A stretch of DNA of 64,000 nucleotides from Vandiemenella viatica (GCA_031002005.1 CM061914.1:18834148-18898147), one strand, 5' to 3'. Positions 22,254 through 33,489 are shown, counted from the stretch's first letter. The notes: generated by a model from the sequence alone, not told the origin. Numbers and translations: made by a program.

Positions 22254-24006
22254 CCTCTGTTTCAAACGTCCAGATGGAACTCTAGACACAAATAATATGG
22301 AAAATTGTAAGCTCCTAGCAAATTACTTCAAAGACCTTCTAAATTGTGAAAACCTTAAAGGACAGCTTACCTTTGAAAAATCCACTCCAAATCCAGATTC
22401 AGAACCTCCCACTTTAGAAGAAATCCAACAAATAATCCGAGGACTTAAAAATAACAAGGCCCCAGGGGAAGATGGCATAATTGCTGAAATGTGGAAAATA
22501 GGTGGTATGAGTCTTGCTCAAAAAATTCATATGATTATTAAAGACATCTGGGTCAAAGAAAAAATCCCTGAAGACTGGAAATGTGCACTAATTCACCCAC
22601 TTCACAAAAAAGGGGATAAAACTGACATTGATAACTACAGAGGAATTTCCTTGTTACCAATTACTTACAAAATACTATCCAAGGCATTTCTCATGAGACT
22701 TGAAACACAAATTGATCATCTTATTGGCGAGTATCAGGCAGGATTTAGAAAATGCAGGTCATGTGCAGAACAAATTTTAAATCTCAAAACCATCTTACAA
22801 ATCCGTAAAAACCGACAAACAGTAATCACCTTTGTAGACTTTAAAAAAGCTTATGACTCTGTTGACAGACAAACACTTTTTAAGACGCTAGAAGAATACA
22901 AAGTAGACAGAAAAACCAGAGAATTAATCAAACAGACATTAACGGATACCATTTCAAAAGTAAGGTTCTTAGGTGAGGTGTTGGAACCTTTTAAAATTGG
23001 CACAGGAGTTCGACAAGGAGATGGACTATCACCTCTTTTATTCAATCTTGTTCTGGACAAAGTAATAAAAACCTGGGAGAATGAAGTAAAAGGAATAACC
23101 ATTGGCAGGCTACTCAGACATAAACTTCACTTTCGGTGTTTGGCCTTTGAAGATGATCTGGCAATTCTCTCCAACAACAAGCAAGAGGCAGTCTACACAC
23201 TTGAAAAACTGCATGAAATTGCAGCTAAATGTGGTCTCAAAATATCATATGCTAAAACCCAATATATGGAAGGATCTTCACGGTACCGAGATGGACAACC
23301 CTTAAAAACGCGATTTGGCAATATCTCTCAAGTAGCTAAATTCAGATATCTAGGAGAAATTATTCAACCTGGAGGATTAAATCGTGAAGCAAACAAGGAG
23401 AGAATAACTAAATTACAAAAAGCCTACAGAATCACCTGGAACAGATACAACAAAAAGTCAATATCCCTAAATGCCAAGTTAAGACACTATAACACTGTAA
23501 TCAAACCGGAGGCATTATACGCATCAGAAACCTTGATTATTGGAGGAAGATCATTGATTAAAGATATTGAAAAGCAAGAAAAGAAAATTTTAAGAAAAAT
23601 CTTTGGCCCTGTTTGTACCGGCGGAATTTGGATGAAAAGGAAATCAAACGAACTGTATCAGCATTCGGAAAAAATTTCAGATACATTCAGGAAAAGACGA
23701 ATTAAATTCTACGGCCATATTATCAGAATGAGTAATAACAGACTAACAAAAAGAATTCTAAACCTAGCCCTTTCAATGAAAATTAAAAACAACTGGCTAA
23801 TTGAAATTGAAAAGGATCTCCGGGAAATAGGAATAACAGACATCATACAGGACAGACGTCGATTTAGTAGCATGGTCAACAACCACCAGTTTGCCAACAG
23901 CCAATATATCAGAAGAAGAAACACGTGGACGGAAGAACGCAGGAAAGAACACAGCGAAAGGATGAAGGGGTTTTGGGAACAGAAGAAAAACACATCTGCT
24001 AAATAA
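22171..24006 (+). CDS. LINE reverse transcriptase domain, 611-codon open frame
   Basis: RT motifs in order (residue numbers from 22171): NNKAPGEDGI at 94-103; IHPLHKKGDK and NYRGISLLP at 141-163; YQAGFRKCRSC at 188-198; motif A FVDFKKAYDSVD at 221-232 with the first catalytic Asp; motif B TGVRQGDGLSPLLF at 278-291; catalytic box FEDD at 326-329; then KFRYLGEII, the thumb, and a tail with YGHIIRM and a basic, Trp-containing C-terminus. The domain copies element RNA into DNA at the nick. The second position of the FxDD box is Glu (codon GAA, 23149-23151), where relatives nearly always have Ala; both aspartates are kept. The frame is intact to the stop at 24006, but the upstream half is broken, so the element is probably inactive. 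No RNase H domain is seen. Confidence 0.85.
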   Translation: MIKSLRKTTTRNFCRTFKEELSKYQAPSLCFKRPDGTLDTNNMENCKLLANYFKDLLNCENLKGQLTFEKSTPNPDSEPPTLEEIQQIIRGLKNNKAPGEDGIIAEMWKIGGMSLAQKIHMIIKDIWVKEKIPEDWKCALIHPLHKKGDKTDIDNYRGISLLPITYKILSKAFLMRLETQIDHLIGEYQAGFRKCRSCAEQILNLKTILQIRKNRQTVITFVDFKKAYDSVDRQTLFKTLEEYKVDRKTRELIKQTLTDTISKVRFLGEVLEPFKIGTGVRQGDGLSPLLFNLVLDKVIKTWENEVKGITIGRLLRHKLHFRCLAFEDDLAILSNNKQEAVYTLEKLHEIAAKCGLKISYAKTQYMEGSSRYRDGQPLKTRFGNISQVAKFRYLGEIIQPGGLNREANKERITKLQKAYRITWNRYNKKSISLNAKLRHYNTVIKPEALYASETLIIGGRSLIKDIEKQEKKILRKIFGPVCTGGIWMKRKSNELYQHSEKISDTFRKRRIKFYGHIIRMSNNRLTKRILNLALSMKIKNNWLIEIEKDLREIGITDIIQDRRRFSSMVNNHQFANSQYIRRRNTWTEERRKEHSERMKGFWEQKKNTSAK

Positions 24007-24057
24007 GTTCACTCGCGCTCCTGAGTTGGGCACAACGATGGAAGAAGAAGAAAAAGA

Positions 24058-24785
24058 ATGCGAAGTTGAGAGTTATGCCCATGTTGCAAATTTCGCAAAA
24101 GTCAGTCGAATTCAAGTGCTAGTAGGGGTGCATGACATGTTGTTGTCACCTGAACGCCGCCATGTGTAGAACTGAAAACATTTTTAAGTGCGACAGCCGT
24201 CAGCAGGTTACTGTCTGTGCTTTGGGACGTGTTGCCATGTGATTCAACCGTACCCGACGAAATTTCGCGTCTTTCAAAAGATTTTATCTGTTACCTGTCC
24301 ACAACCAAAATGCCTTCATTCCTTGAAACTCAAATTAAGTGGAAAAAATCCGTTCCTCCACTTCGTGGCACATTGTAAAATTATTACATACACAATACGG
24401 CAGTGCATACGTTGATTATTGGGACGTGATTATTTCATCGATACGCGTACGTAAATTGTTAAGATCGGAAGTGGAGAAGCTACTAAGCTATTAGGCTGCG
24501 TGGCCACTTATTACGTCGCTCCCACAGCAACTGTGGCGTGCAATTAGCAGAGAGCCCTGGTCGCTGGGGAGCCAGCCAACGCCCACGGCCGGCAACCGGA
24601 TGTAGCCACTGTCACGTGACTGTACCGTGCACAGCAGTGCATGCTACTTGTGCATACACTGACAGAGGTCTCCTGATACTTTCGTATTAAAAAACGTAAC
24701 TCGTTCGATTCTCCCGCATGAAGTTTGAAAGGTAGGATCGTCACAGACAGTCCACCATCAGTGGCGAGTATTCGGGGACCTCTGT
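24058..24785. other. Gene-free stretch
   Basis: No feature could be supported apart from short palindromes such as CCACAGCAACTGTGG near 24521. Confidence 0.4.
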
Positions 24786-24789
24786 AGGC

Positions 24790-25262
24790 GACAACAAGGA
24801 CATTGAAGCTGAAGTAGAAAATACACGGAAGGAGCGCAAGAAACTGAAGGATATGTGGAACGATAATTTTCCAGCAGAAGTGTTGAACCGTTTAGAAGAC
24901 AGAAGAAGGAAAGAGGTAATTTAACTTTGTGATGAGATACATTACAAAGTGGAATGGTCGGATGACTTTCTAGCAGCCGTAGTGATATCAGTTCAGGAAA
25001 AAGGAATATACATAAATGTGAAGAACGTAGGGCTATCGGTCTAATTTTACATGCAGTTAAAGTATTGTTGAGAGTGTTGAACAGAAAACTATATGGAAAG
25101 TTTGATAGATGGATTGGGGAGGAACAGCTTGCATTTAAGAAAGGAAAAGGAGCGAGAGATGCTATTGGTCTGTTAAGAATCATAGGGGAAAGATACGTGA
25201 GAAGAGATTATTGGGAAATGCTTAGATGGAAAAAGAGCAGTGGGTACAGGTGGCAAGAGAAT
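24790..25262 (+). pseudogene. Non-LTR RT fragment (fingers/palm), both ends missing
   Basis: Pieces WSDDFLAAVVISVQEKG, then in another frame ERRAIGLILHAVKVLLRVLNRKL, GEEQLAFKKGKGARDAIGLL and IGERYVRRDYWEML correspond to the RT segment W-x-x-x-V-x-P-x-K through the 'RPISL..ASKVLxRIL' and 'E-x-Q-x-G-F-R-x-G-x-G-T-R' blocks. The catalytic motif A (VDxxKAFD) that should follow is absent, and the text jumps to a later piece (YWEMLRWKK), so a deletion is inferred. It is not the same family as the 20990 element. It is cut on the right by the Helitron-like element at 25264. Confidence 0.65.
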
Positions 25263-25263
25263 A

Positions 25264-26614
25264 TCATATATATTATTTCTATAAGGTATTTTTTTGTCAC
25301 AAGCTTATATCTTCCTTCATACTTAACCGAAATCAATGAATGAGGTGTCATTTTAAAGCTTATGGTCTCCACTTTGGTTAAATCGTATTTTAAGCAAGAA
25401 AGTTTTCGGAATTCGACCCTTAAAGGGCAAAAATGTAATTTTTTCTAAAATGCTGTTTTCTGTGTTACGAGTCAGTTATCTCCCTGGATACCAATCTGAA
25501 ACCGTTTTATGAAGTATCGTTTTAAAGATTAAGATCTCCGCTTTAGTGACGTCATATATTAAGGCAGAAAGTTTTCGGAATTCGACCCTTAAAGGGCAAA
25601 AGTATCAATATTTTTGCAATGCGTTTTTGTGTCACGAGCGATTTATCTCCCTTAATATCTAACCGATATAGATAAATGAGGTATCATATTAAAGAATAAG
25701 GTCTCCGCCATGGTAACATTATATTTTAAGAAAGGAATTTTTCGTAATTCGACCCTTATAGGGCAAAAAAGTCACTTTTTCTAAAATGCGTTTTTTGTAT
25801 CTCGAGCCACTTATCTCCCTGGATATCTAACCAAAATCGATAAATGAGGTAGGATTATGAGGAGTAATGTCTCAGCTTTGGGACATCATATTTTAAGAAA
25901 GAATGTTATTGGAATTCAACCCTAAAAGGAAAAAAGTATAAATTTTTCTATTACCGATTTTTGTGTCACGAGCGATTTATCTTCCTTGATATCTAACCGA
26001 TATAGATAAATGAGGTATCATATTAAAGAATAAGGTCTCCGCCGTGGTAACATTATATTGTAAGAAAGGAATTTTTCGTAATTCGACCCATAAAATGCAA
26101 AAAAGTCAATTTTTCTAAAATGCGTTTTTTGTGTCTCGAGCCACTTATCTCCCTTGATATCTATCCGAAATCGATAAATCAAGTACGATTGTGAGGAATA
26201 ATGTCTCAGCTTTGTTGACATCATATTTTAAGAAAGAAGTGTTTGGATTTCAACTATTAAATGGAAAAAGTATAAATTGTTCTACAACGTATTTTTGTGT
26301 CACGAGCCTTATATTTCCCTTGATATCTAATCGATATAGATAAACGACATATCGTATTAAAGACTAAGGTTTCCGCCATGGTAACATTACATTCTAAGAA
26401 AGGAATTTTTCGTAATTCGACCCATAAAGCGCAAAAATGTCAATATTTCTAAAATACGTTTTTTGTGTTTCGAGCCATTTATCTCCCTGGATTTCTAACC
26501 AAAATCGATAAATGAAGTAGGAGTATGAAGAGTAATGACTGAACTTGGTGACATTATATTCAACCTCACTATTCATCGCATTTTATTCGCGAAATTTTCG
26601 CACAGGTCATCTAG
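25264..26614 (+). mobile_element. Helitron-like non-autonomous element built around a tandem repeat array
   Basis: The left end is A|TCATATATATTATTTC. The right end has the palindrome GCGAAATTTTCGC (26589-26601), then 9 bases, then CTAG followed by T, which matches Helitron 3' structure (hairpin, 10-12 bases, CTRR, insertion in AT). Nearly the whole interior is the 167-bp repeat array. A second reading is possible: TCATATATATTAT (25264-25276) is the reverse complement of ATAATATATATGA (26616-26628), so the unit might instead end at 26628 with 13-bp inverted ends. It interrupts an RT fragment on the left. Confidence 0.55.
25285..26570 (+). repeat. Tandem array, ~167-bp unit, about 7.5 copies, alternating A/B monomers
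   Basis: The anchor ATTCGACCCT or its variants starts at 25411, 25580, 25747, 25914, 26081, 26247 and 26415, spacings 169, 167, 167, 167, 166 and 168. After the anchors at 25580, 25914 and 26247 comes CGATATAGATAAA...CTCCGCC-TGGTAACATTA. After those at 25747, 26081 and 26415 comes AAATCGATAAAT...GGAGTAATG-CTCAGCTTTG (the last diverged). So monomers alternate and the true period is about 334 bp. Confidence 0.9.
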
Positions 26615-26629
26615 TATAATATATATGAT

Positions 26630-28106
26630 TTGCTGGCCTTGTAAGCAGAAAGCGAACGATCTCTAAAAAAATTATTAATTACAAAGTTGCTTGTTTAACG
26701 TCCCCGCTGGAACAAACGTCGGAGGGCATTTCCTATTACTTCAGCAAGTAAACGTTGAATTCCTGAAAAGAAAATCTGACAACGAAATAAAAACAAATTG
26801 GAGGAACTATTCTTGTATTTTGCTTGTCGTTACTTCCAAGTTTGTGTTCCTTTTTTGTGGTAATTTCCGATGATATTCTTGGAATACTTACCTATCATCG
26901 CTTGCATACTTTCTACAATGCTTCACACTTCCGTCTGCTGCCGTAAAGATTTCTCCCGATATTAATATTTCCACGATATCAGACCACAAAGTTACGAAAG
27001 GCTCTCGAAATAAAGTATACGTATGAAACTCCAGAGCAAGTGAAAGAAGCGCTCTGGACACAAATAAAACAGTAGATCTGAGAGAGACACAGAGAGAGAG
27101 AGAGAATATAAACTGGACACTAGAAATCGGTAACTCGTTGTATTCGTAAGTAAAATAGATGAACACACGAGTGTAGAGCGTAGAGAACTGCATTATACGA
27201 AAATATTGTTCCTGCAACGCCTATTCACAAGCAATATTCTATTGCGAACTCCCTTGCGTCGATTCCAGGTTCCTGTCTCTCCCCATACCGTCTAAAGCTC
27301 ACTTCCGCTGCTGCACGTGGCTCTACCGCTGGATATATTCACAAGTTTGGTACTTTTGTTGATGGTGTTCAACATGATTCCAATCAGAGAGGACAGTGTG
27401 TAACGACATATGCAAAAGATATCTAGTTCATTATGTTGACAGAGAATGAAGATAAACGCAAAGAAGTCGCTTAAGTTTTGTAAATGTGTATGATTATACA
27501 GTGGGGACGAAATTATGATTGAAGATATGAATTAAAAACAAATGTGAAAATCGTTTGATAATGCTCTCAGTAGAGCAAGACACACTGAAGACGAAAAAGA
27601 AAAGGAAAAGTTGGAAAACCCTGGGTGTACCGGAGAGTGGGAAGCCTTGCTGGAGCTCGGCGCGGTAGCAGACTACTCTGCTTAACCCAAGTGATTAGGA
27701 AACCTGGGAACGAGACGCCTGGAGAACAAAGGTGATTCAAGAGACACTGTGGGAAGCGAGCGGAACACCATGTCAGGGACTAGGCCGATAGTGGGGGTTG
27801 GTATCGGATACTTCACCTGATCCAGTTTTCTTCCAAAATATTCTAAGTCCAAAGTAAAGTTCTGTAACCGTGTTGAAATACTTATGCTAACTGTTAAAAA
27901 TTGACCACAGTCGCCACTTACAGTTTTAAACCTCCTGCAAGAAAGGTACTATTGTATAAATGAAAGTCACAAGTTGAATCACTGGATTATATTCTCAAAA
28001 TTTTTCACGTAAATATTACAAGTCACAGTTAGCAAGGCTATCGGATATAAACGTTCACCAAAGATCACAGGTTGAGAAACCAGAGCAAGAACCGCAAGAA
28101 AGAACC
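26630..28106. other. Gene-free stretch
   Basis: There is a short (GA)n tract near 27080-27105. No gene or element end was supported. Confidence 0.4.
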
Positions 28107-28139
28107 CCCTAAACTACGGTTACCAGAATTTTTTCTGCT

Positions 28140-28192
28140 AATCCGGGGACGCTTCAGAACTTTTTCACCAAAATCCGGGGACGCTATCGGCA
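28140..28192 (+). repeat. Left subterminal CGGGGACGC motifs of the 28115 hAT
   Basis: AATCCGGGGACGC-type sequence occurs twice, 34 bases apart. The right end has the same core in several copies, so these are likely transposase-recognition sites. Confidence 0.6.
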
Positions 28193-28309
28193 TTTTTCCT
28201 AATGACGCGATGCACTTTTTAAGTTATAGGATTAAAGGTGGGGTTAACTTAAAAGAATAAATTTATCATTGTTATATATATTGTATTCTAAATGATATGG
28301 TACCTGATT

Positions 28310-30485
28310 TTACCTCCAACTTGTTGTCATTGGTATTTCTAAGAAGAATGAATCTTCTTGAGAAGATCTTGTCTGGATCCAAGTTTGACTGAAAATTCTT
28401 GGCACGTCATGGAAAAATTTGTTAATATAGTTAACATAGCTTGAACTCATTCTGGATCTCCGTGATATCCACATCATGTTCATTGAGGAAAAAGAAAACA
28501 CAAAGACAGTTCTACTAACTTGCGAAGCTGTACATATGGAACTATTTTGTCAGAAAAATGTGAAGAAACTTCACTTCATCTTGAGCAAACATCAACACTG
28601 GATTCATTCCATCTATCTACTTCATATTTTGATACAAATTCCTTTAAAGAAGTAATTTCATCGAAAAGACTGTCGTCATCTAAATCAATTCCACTCACTT
28701 TTGACAAGAAGTAATTAATTGTTGCCTCGAAGTTAACTCTTTCAGGAACAGATCTGAGCAGCATACATTTCAAGTGGTATAAGTCTTGACAATGAACACC
28801 TCAGGCATGCAGATATTGTATGGCATTGTCGTGGAAGTCATATGACATGTTGAGGAATTCTATAGTGGAACATGACCCATCTTCTTCTAGAGATAACAAG
28901 AGCTTCTTCACTGATGAAGGAATAAACTTTTCTTCTTTCCTTGAAGTAAGCTTCTTCACTAAATTACTCAGTATCATGGAAGACTCAATTGCTGTGACAT
29001 CATTGCCTTCTGCCTGTATTATTGCATCATGAAAAACGGGCAGAGTTGAGTTGGCAAAATTCATCCACAAGAAGGTGCAGGGATCATCAAACAACTTCTT
29101 AAGCATTACTGGGCATTTTTCTTCAGACAGGAAGAACGATTTGAGAGCAGGATAGATTTCACATATTCTTCTGATAGCTGATAGAAGAGAAAGCCACCTA
29201 ATTTTACTGTAGCCAGGGCCGCCGTAAGCGGGCGTGCAAGGCGTGCACCGCACGCGGGCGGCACGTCGAGGGGGGCGGCAAAATCGAGTGATCGAAAGTC
29301 GCCGCGACGAAATTTGCAGCGTATTATGCAGTGCTCAACAGCTGCTCCGGCGGCCACCGACACTGGGGATGGCAACAATGGGGGCGGCAAATATTGCTGG
29401 AAGGGGCGGCAGTCTCACAGTTTTATGACCCGGTTCGGAAATTTCCAAGATCCACCACTGGCAGAGTAGTTGACAGACGGCGGCATAATCTGTATTGCAC
29501 GCAGGCGCTCAAACAGCTAGCGGCGGGCCTGACTGTAGCCCAGTATTTCTTTGTATTCTTGTCCAACGTAGTCACAAAATTCCTTTAGTCTTGTAACTCT
29601 GACTGTGAATATGTGAAAGAAACCAAATATCTTCACAATAAGTCCCTCAATATCAAGAGGAATTGAATCAACTGCAGAATGTGCACAATTGTGGATCATG
29701 TGAGCTACACATGCAAGACCAATCACTTTTCCTTCTAAATTTGCTTCAATTTTATGGAAAACATTATTTACCCCTCTCCTTTTAAGCCCTCCAAAATTTG
29801 TGTTTGTGTTGTCTCCGGAAATGGCAACAACTTTATTTTGTATGCAAGAGTTTTTAATAGACTGAAGTGAGGTCTCAGATAGAATATCGGAAGTCTCTCC
29901 AGCAATTTCAACAAAATCAATCATCTTATTTTGTATTGTAACAGTCTTTCCTTCACTGATATGAACATACCTTACTAGAATGGGTAACACTTTTACATGT
30001 CCATGGTTAGAAGCATCAAACAGCACGCTCACAAATGAGGCTCGTTGTAATTGTTCTAATGTTTCTGCAATTGCCCATGGAGCTATCACAAATTTTACTA
30101 TAGACTCAACTTTTGTTCGTTGAACTTCTTTATTAATCCCGATGTGCAATCCATTGATTTGAAACTTTGGTAATGCCGCACAATATGAAAAGCAAATGTT
30201 CCTTCTTCAAGTGCAATAATGTCCATATCATATTTATCTGGCATGATCGACTTGAAAAACTGAGACACTTTTGTGTTGTTACTGACGCGAAGAATGGCTT
30301 TTTTGTGTCGTTTAGTATCCAAATGGTCTGTAATGGAGGTTCTTCCACCACTGCTAACCGTGAATGATATTTCACATAACGAACGAAACGCGGTGCTCTC
30401 ATATTTTCCTCGCCTAATAAATGGAAAATCCCTCAGCATTCCATCACTAACCACACATTTTCTTTTCTTAGATGAAGACATCGTT
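28310..30485 (-). pseudogene. hAT transposase, interrupted and frameshifted
   Basis: Read from 30485 downwards. The N-terminus is basic (SSSKKRKC) and carries a BED-like zinc finger (SLCEISFTVSSGG...ITDHLDTKRH) whose first Cys is replaced by Arg. A frame change near 30140 follows. The RNase-H-like core has VLFDASNHG (first catalytic Asp), VVAISGDNTNTNFGG (second Asp) and CVAHMIHNC. The RWLS motif (IRWLSLL) is split from the preceding part by the nested MITE at 29214-29531. The C-terminal dimerisation region is recognisable at 28500-28320 as FSSMNMMW, SRRSRMSS and, in another frame, NFSMTCQEF and LLKKIHSS. hAT transposases cut and paste their element using a DDE active site. Frameshifts lie near 30140, 28790 and 28440. 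Confidence 0.85.
29214..29531. mobile_element. hAT MITE (318 bp) nested inside the hAT transposase
   Basis: The ends are CAGGGCCGCCGTAAGC and CTAGCGGCGGGCCTG, inverted repeats with an indel. ACTGTAGC is duplicated on both sides (29206-29213 and 29532-29539). The interior is GC-rich and has no transposase. It splits the host transposase just before its RWLS motif, so it arrived after the 28115 element and belongs to a different hAT family (different terminal sequence). Confidence 0.92.
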
Positions 30486-30979
30486 AAAACACTAAAAACA
30501 CAGGAACAAATCAAATTGTGCGAACTTAGGCTTCACCTCAACAACAAGCAAATTTACAATACCGGGAAATGTAGTGTCGCCAACTGTAGCAATTAGAATA
30601 TAGCTTGGGTCTAAAACAGGTGCTAAAACTGCCAAAATACCTATAGAGAAATTTATCATTTATGGAGCGGACACCAATAAAATAGAGCTTAATACAAAGA
30701 GGTAACGCGAAAATTAAAACCTTTTGGCACTACTGAATGAAATGTAACAATAGCTAGTTGTAGCGCAAAAGTGCATATTGTCAGTATTGTATTGAACTAT
30801 CTACCAATTCCAAAGAGGATCACAGACTGACTTGTTGCAAACTGCAAGAAGATATAAGATTTTCCAAAGATGTTGTGTCCAAAGGCACGTACAAGGAAAG
30901 AAGTGCGCTTTCTATTTATTTATTAAACGAATGAATTAGCAAATCAGGGCTTTTAAAAAACTCTCGCTTGATTAAAAAA

Positions 30980-31085
30980 AATTCTGGGGACAACAGCAAA
31001 AATCCGGGGACATTGCGGGGACGAAATCTGTCCGGGGACAGAAAGCTAAATACGGGGACTGTCCCCGTGAAACGGGGACGTCTGG
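30980..31085 (-). repeat. Right subterminal CGGGGAC motif cluster
   Basis: Within about 100 bases GGGGAC occurs about six times (TGGGGACAAC, CCGGGGACATT, GCGGGGACGA, CCGGGGACAG, ACGGGGACTG, ACGGGGACG) plus one inverted GTCCCCG. The density is far above that of the surrounding AT-rich DNA. Confidence 0.7.
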
Positions 31086-31101
31086 TAACTCTACCCTAAA
31101 C

Positions 31102-33489
31102 TGAATTGAAATTTACATCACTTGGCTAGAACTTTTTGTCTGAATGTTCCAACATGGCTGCCGTGAGGCGCGCGCTAGTCCATGTAGGCTCGTTTCCCGC
31201 CTATCCTACCATGACGTCAGAGTTCCCAACATACACCGCTCTCCACGCAGCGCCTAGCACGAACGTGCTCTCACTAGCACATCTGGATAGAGACTGGAAC
31301 CCGAGCGTATGTAGGGACTCTACCACTAAGCTTATATAGACTTGCCTCACGTGAGGCCGTATTACCGTGGTGCGCATCCCCGCTGCGAAACATACCCTAC
31401 TGTTTACTCTAATAACTTCTTCATTATAAGTCTGATTCAAGAGCGGAAATGGGAAAGTTATGTGTGTTTTGAGGTGAAGTGTTTAGTGTCTGAATATCGT
31501 GTTAAATGTGTCTCTCCGAGGATTACTAAATATGGATGTGTGAAAAGACTTACCACATTAGTCAATATTTCGTAACCTTATTTTATTGGCTTTAGTTACT
31601 AACTTGAAATTAGGCTTAAAATATTATTCCCGTTTTTAGTCTCTCGAAAATATACACTACGTTAAAACCTGTCAGGAAATGGTTAAGTTTTTGTAGAAAC
31701 AGTGACTTCTAACAATCAGTTGTAATTATTATTTATGTTTTGTCGTATAACTCTGAAGTTTTATGGAATATCAAGCCGGAAAAATTATCAATGTGTAGCC
31801 TACATTAAACTGCGTATTTTAGAGTTTACTTCATCTTTGTAAGTGCCATATCTGAGACACAATAAATTGTTTAGTTATTTACACGTGGGCTGTTACAGAG
31901 TGTTTTTAGAAAATTCATAACATCGGTTCTATGGCTTTAAATGACGTGAAATTAATATGTGCGAAACTAGAAGAATGGATTGTTAAGGCAAACTACTTTT
32001 TAACCCGGAATCTGAGTAGGCTTTTGAATAATAAAATGTTAAAGGTGGGTGGTCTATTTTACGTGTTCAGATTATATTTAAAAATACTTAGAGTGTTGGA
32101 AACTATCAGATTTACTTGAATTTACTTCTCTTTATGGCTGTTTTAATTTATTTCCTACTTTATATCGTGTGACTGTGTTTAAAATCACTGTAGAAGCATA
32201 TAATGTGTGCAGTGTCTGTAGAAAGTTAATGTCAGTAAAATGTCTTTAAATGTTTTTAGGAAATTAATTATGTGTGTTTACTATCATTTACATGCTCTTA
32301 GCGCTTTTGAAATGGCTTATCCGTGTTAGAATTAATTCCGAAAAGTTGGACAATTTTATCGGTTTACCGGTGTCTATTTCTTCACTGATATTTCATATTT
32401 TACGGACTGAAACTGCTTAAAACCTATTAAAACTGAAAGATTAGTTTATTTCCTTTATATTTGTCTACTTTTTAAATCCTGAAATTACTTAAAAGACCAA
32501 AAATTGTTTATGTGAACTGTTTAGGAAAATGAGTGATCAAATTTCTTCATAATTACTTCTTGTGAGTATTAAATGCTTTAAAACTATCAGGAACCTGTTA
32601 ATTATCCTACTAAACCGTCTCAGGCATTATTCTCTTTACTTTTAGAGCTTTAAAATGGTCAAATTCCATCACAATGAGTTATTTTCATACTGCTTCAGTT
32701 TACTATTCAATCATCCAGTTTATTTCTTTAAAATACTTGCTAAACTATATTTAATTGTGAAGTTATGGTTATTGTGAGTCTAGGCCTGACTATTATTAGT
32801 TCTTTACACTCTTTACTGTATGAAAATCACATTAGATATACCAAAACTGGTATATTCCAAAATTAAGGGTTAGGTTTGATTTATGTTGAAATTCACTGTT
32901 TATCTCAGGAATAACGCTTATTAGTCATGATGAAAGGTTTATTTAGGCAATATATTTACTATTCTCTACCATTTGCTTCTTTTAAATCCGTTTAGAATAT
33001 CTTTCTGATTAATGTTAGGATCTGTTGTGAAAAGTTTACTTTTACATGGAATAACCTATTTCCTGCTGAAATATCAAGGCTTTATGACAATTTATAGTTT
33101 ATTTATGTTAGTTATGTGTTATTTATTCACTTTACTATCCTAGAAGTGTTGCTAACTCGACTTAAACTGTGATATCGTGTACTGAAGTTAACCTTAAACT
33201 TGACCGGATCTAAACGAAATATTGAAAATAGAAGGAGGGATACCTTACAACCATGAGCATATTTTGGAAGTTGCAGGAAAGGAAGCCGCGGATTGTAATA
33301 ACTTTTTGAGAACAATGTAACAGGAAAGTAATTTCAAGTAAAAATACGCATAATACGTTAATACTAGGCATATAGCTAGGACCTAAAACCCAAAGCGCCC
33401 TCGCCCCATATGCACCGCAGAGCACTCTGGGAACACCACCTCCGTTACCCTGCCAGCTAATGTCTTCCACGATCACAACTGTGTTACGC
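31102..33489. other. AT-rich gene-free stretch
   Basis: No supported gene. 31130-31420 is less AT-rich, with short frames. 31600-33200 is strongly AT-rich with no repeat ends seen. Confidence 0.4.

Larger units (their letters stand above)
20990..24057 (+). mobile_element. Nearly full-length endonuclease/RT LINE (RTE-like organisation), frameshifted
   Basis: The element runs from the endonuclease start to a very short 3' UTR (about 40 bases after the stop) ending in a GAA-rich tail. AGAAGAAAAAGAA occurs at both edges (20980 and 24046), a possible 12-13 bp target duplication, although the GAA tail makes this ambiguous. One long protein is split by a stop at 21287-21289 and frameshifts near 21757 and 22235. 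Short UTRs and a single endonuclease-RT frame fit RTE-type elements; the clade is tentative. Confidence 0.8.
28115..31093 (-). mobile_element. Complete hAT transposon (2.98 kb) with 8-bp target duplication
   Basis: The ends are TACGGTTACCAGA on the left and TCTGGTAACTCTA on the right, inverted repeats with two mismatches. CCCTAAAC borders both (28107-28114 and 31094-31101). The transposase is on the minus strand. Subterminal regions carry many CGGGGAC motifs: two on the left (28144, 28178) and about six on the right (30987-31078, one inverted). A second hAT MITE is nested at 29214-29531. The transposase has a frameshift and other lesions, so the element is dead. Confidence 0.9.

Noticed and set aside
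25264..26614. CRISPR-like regular repeat
   Set aside because: The whole 167-bp unit is repeated with no unique spacers; it is a satellite-type tandem array.
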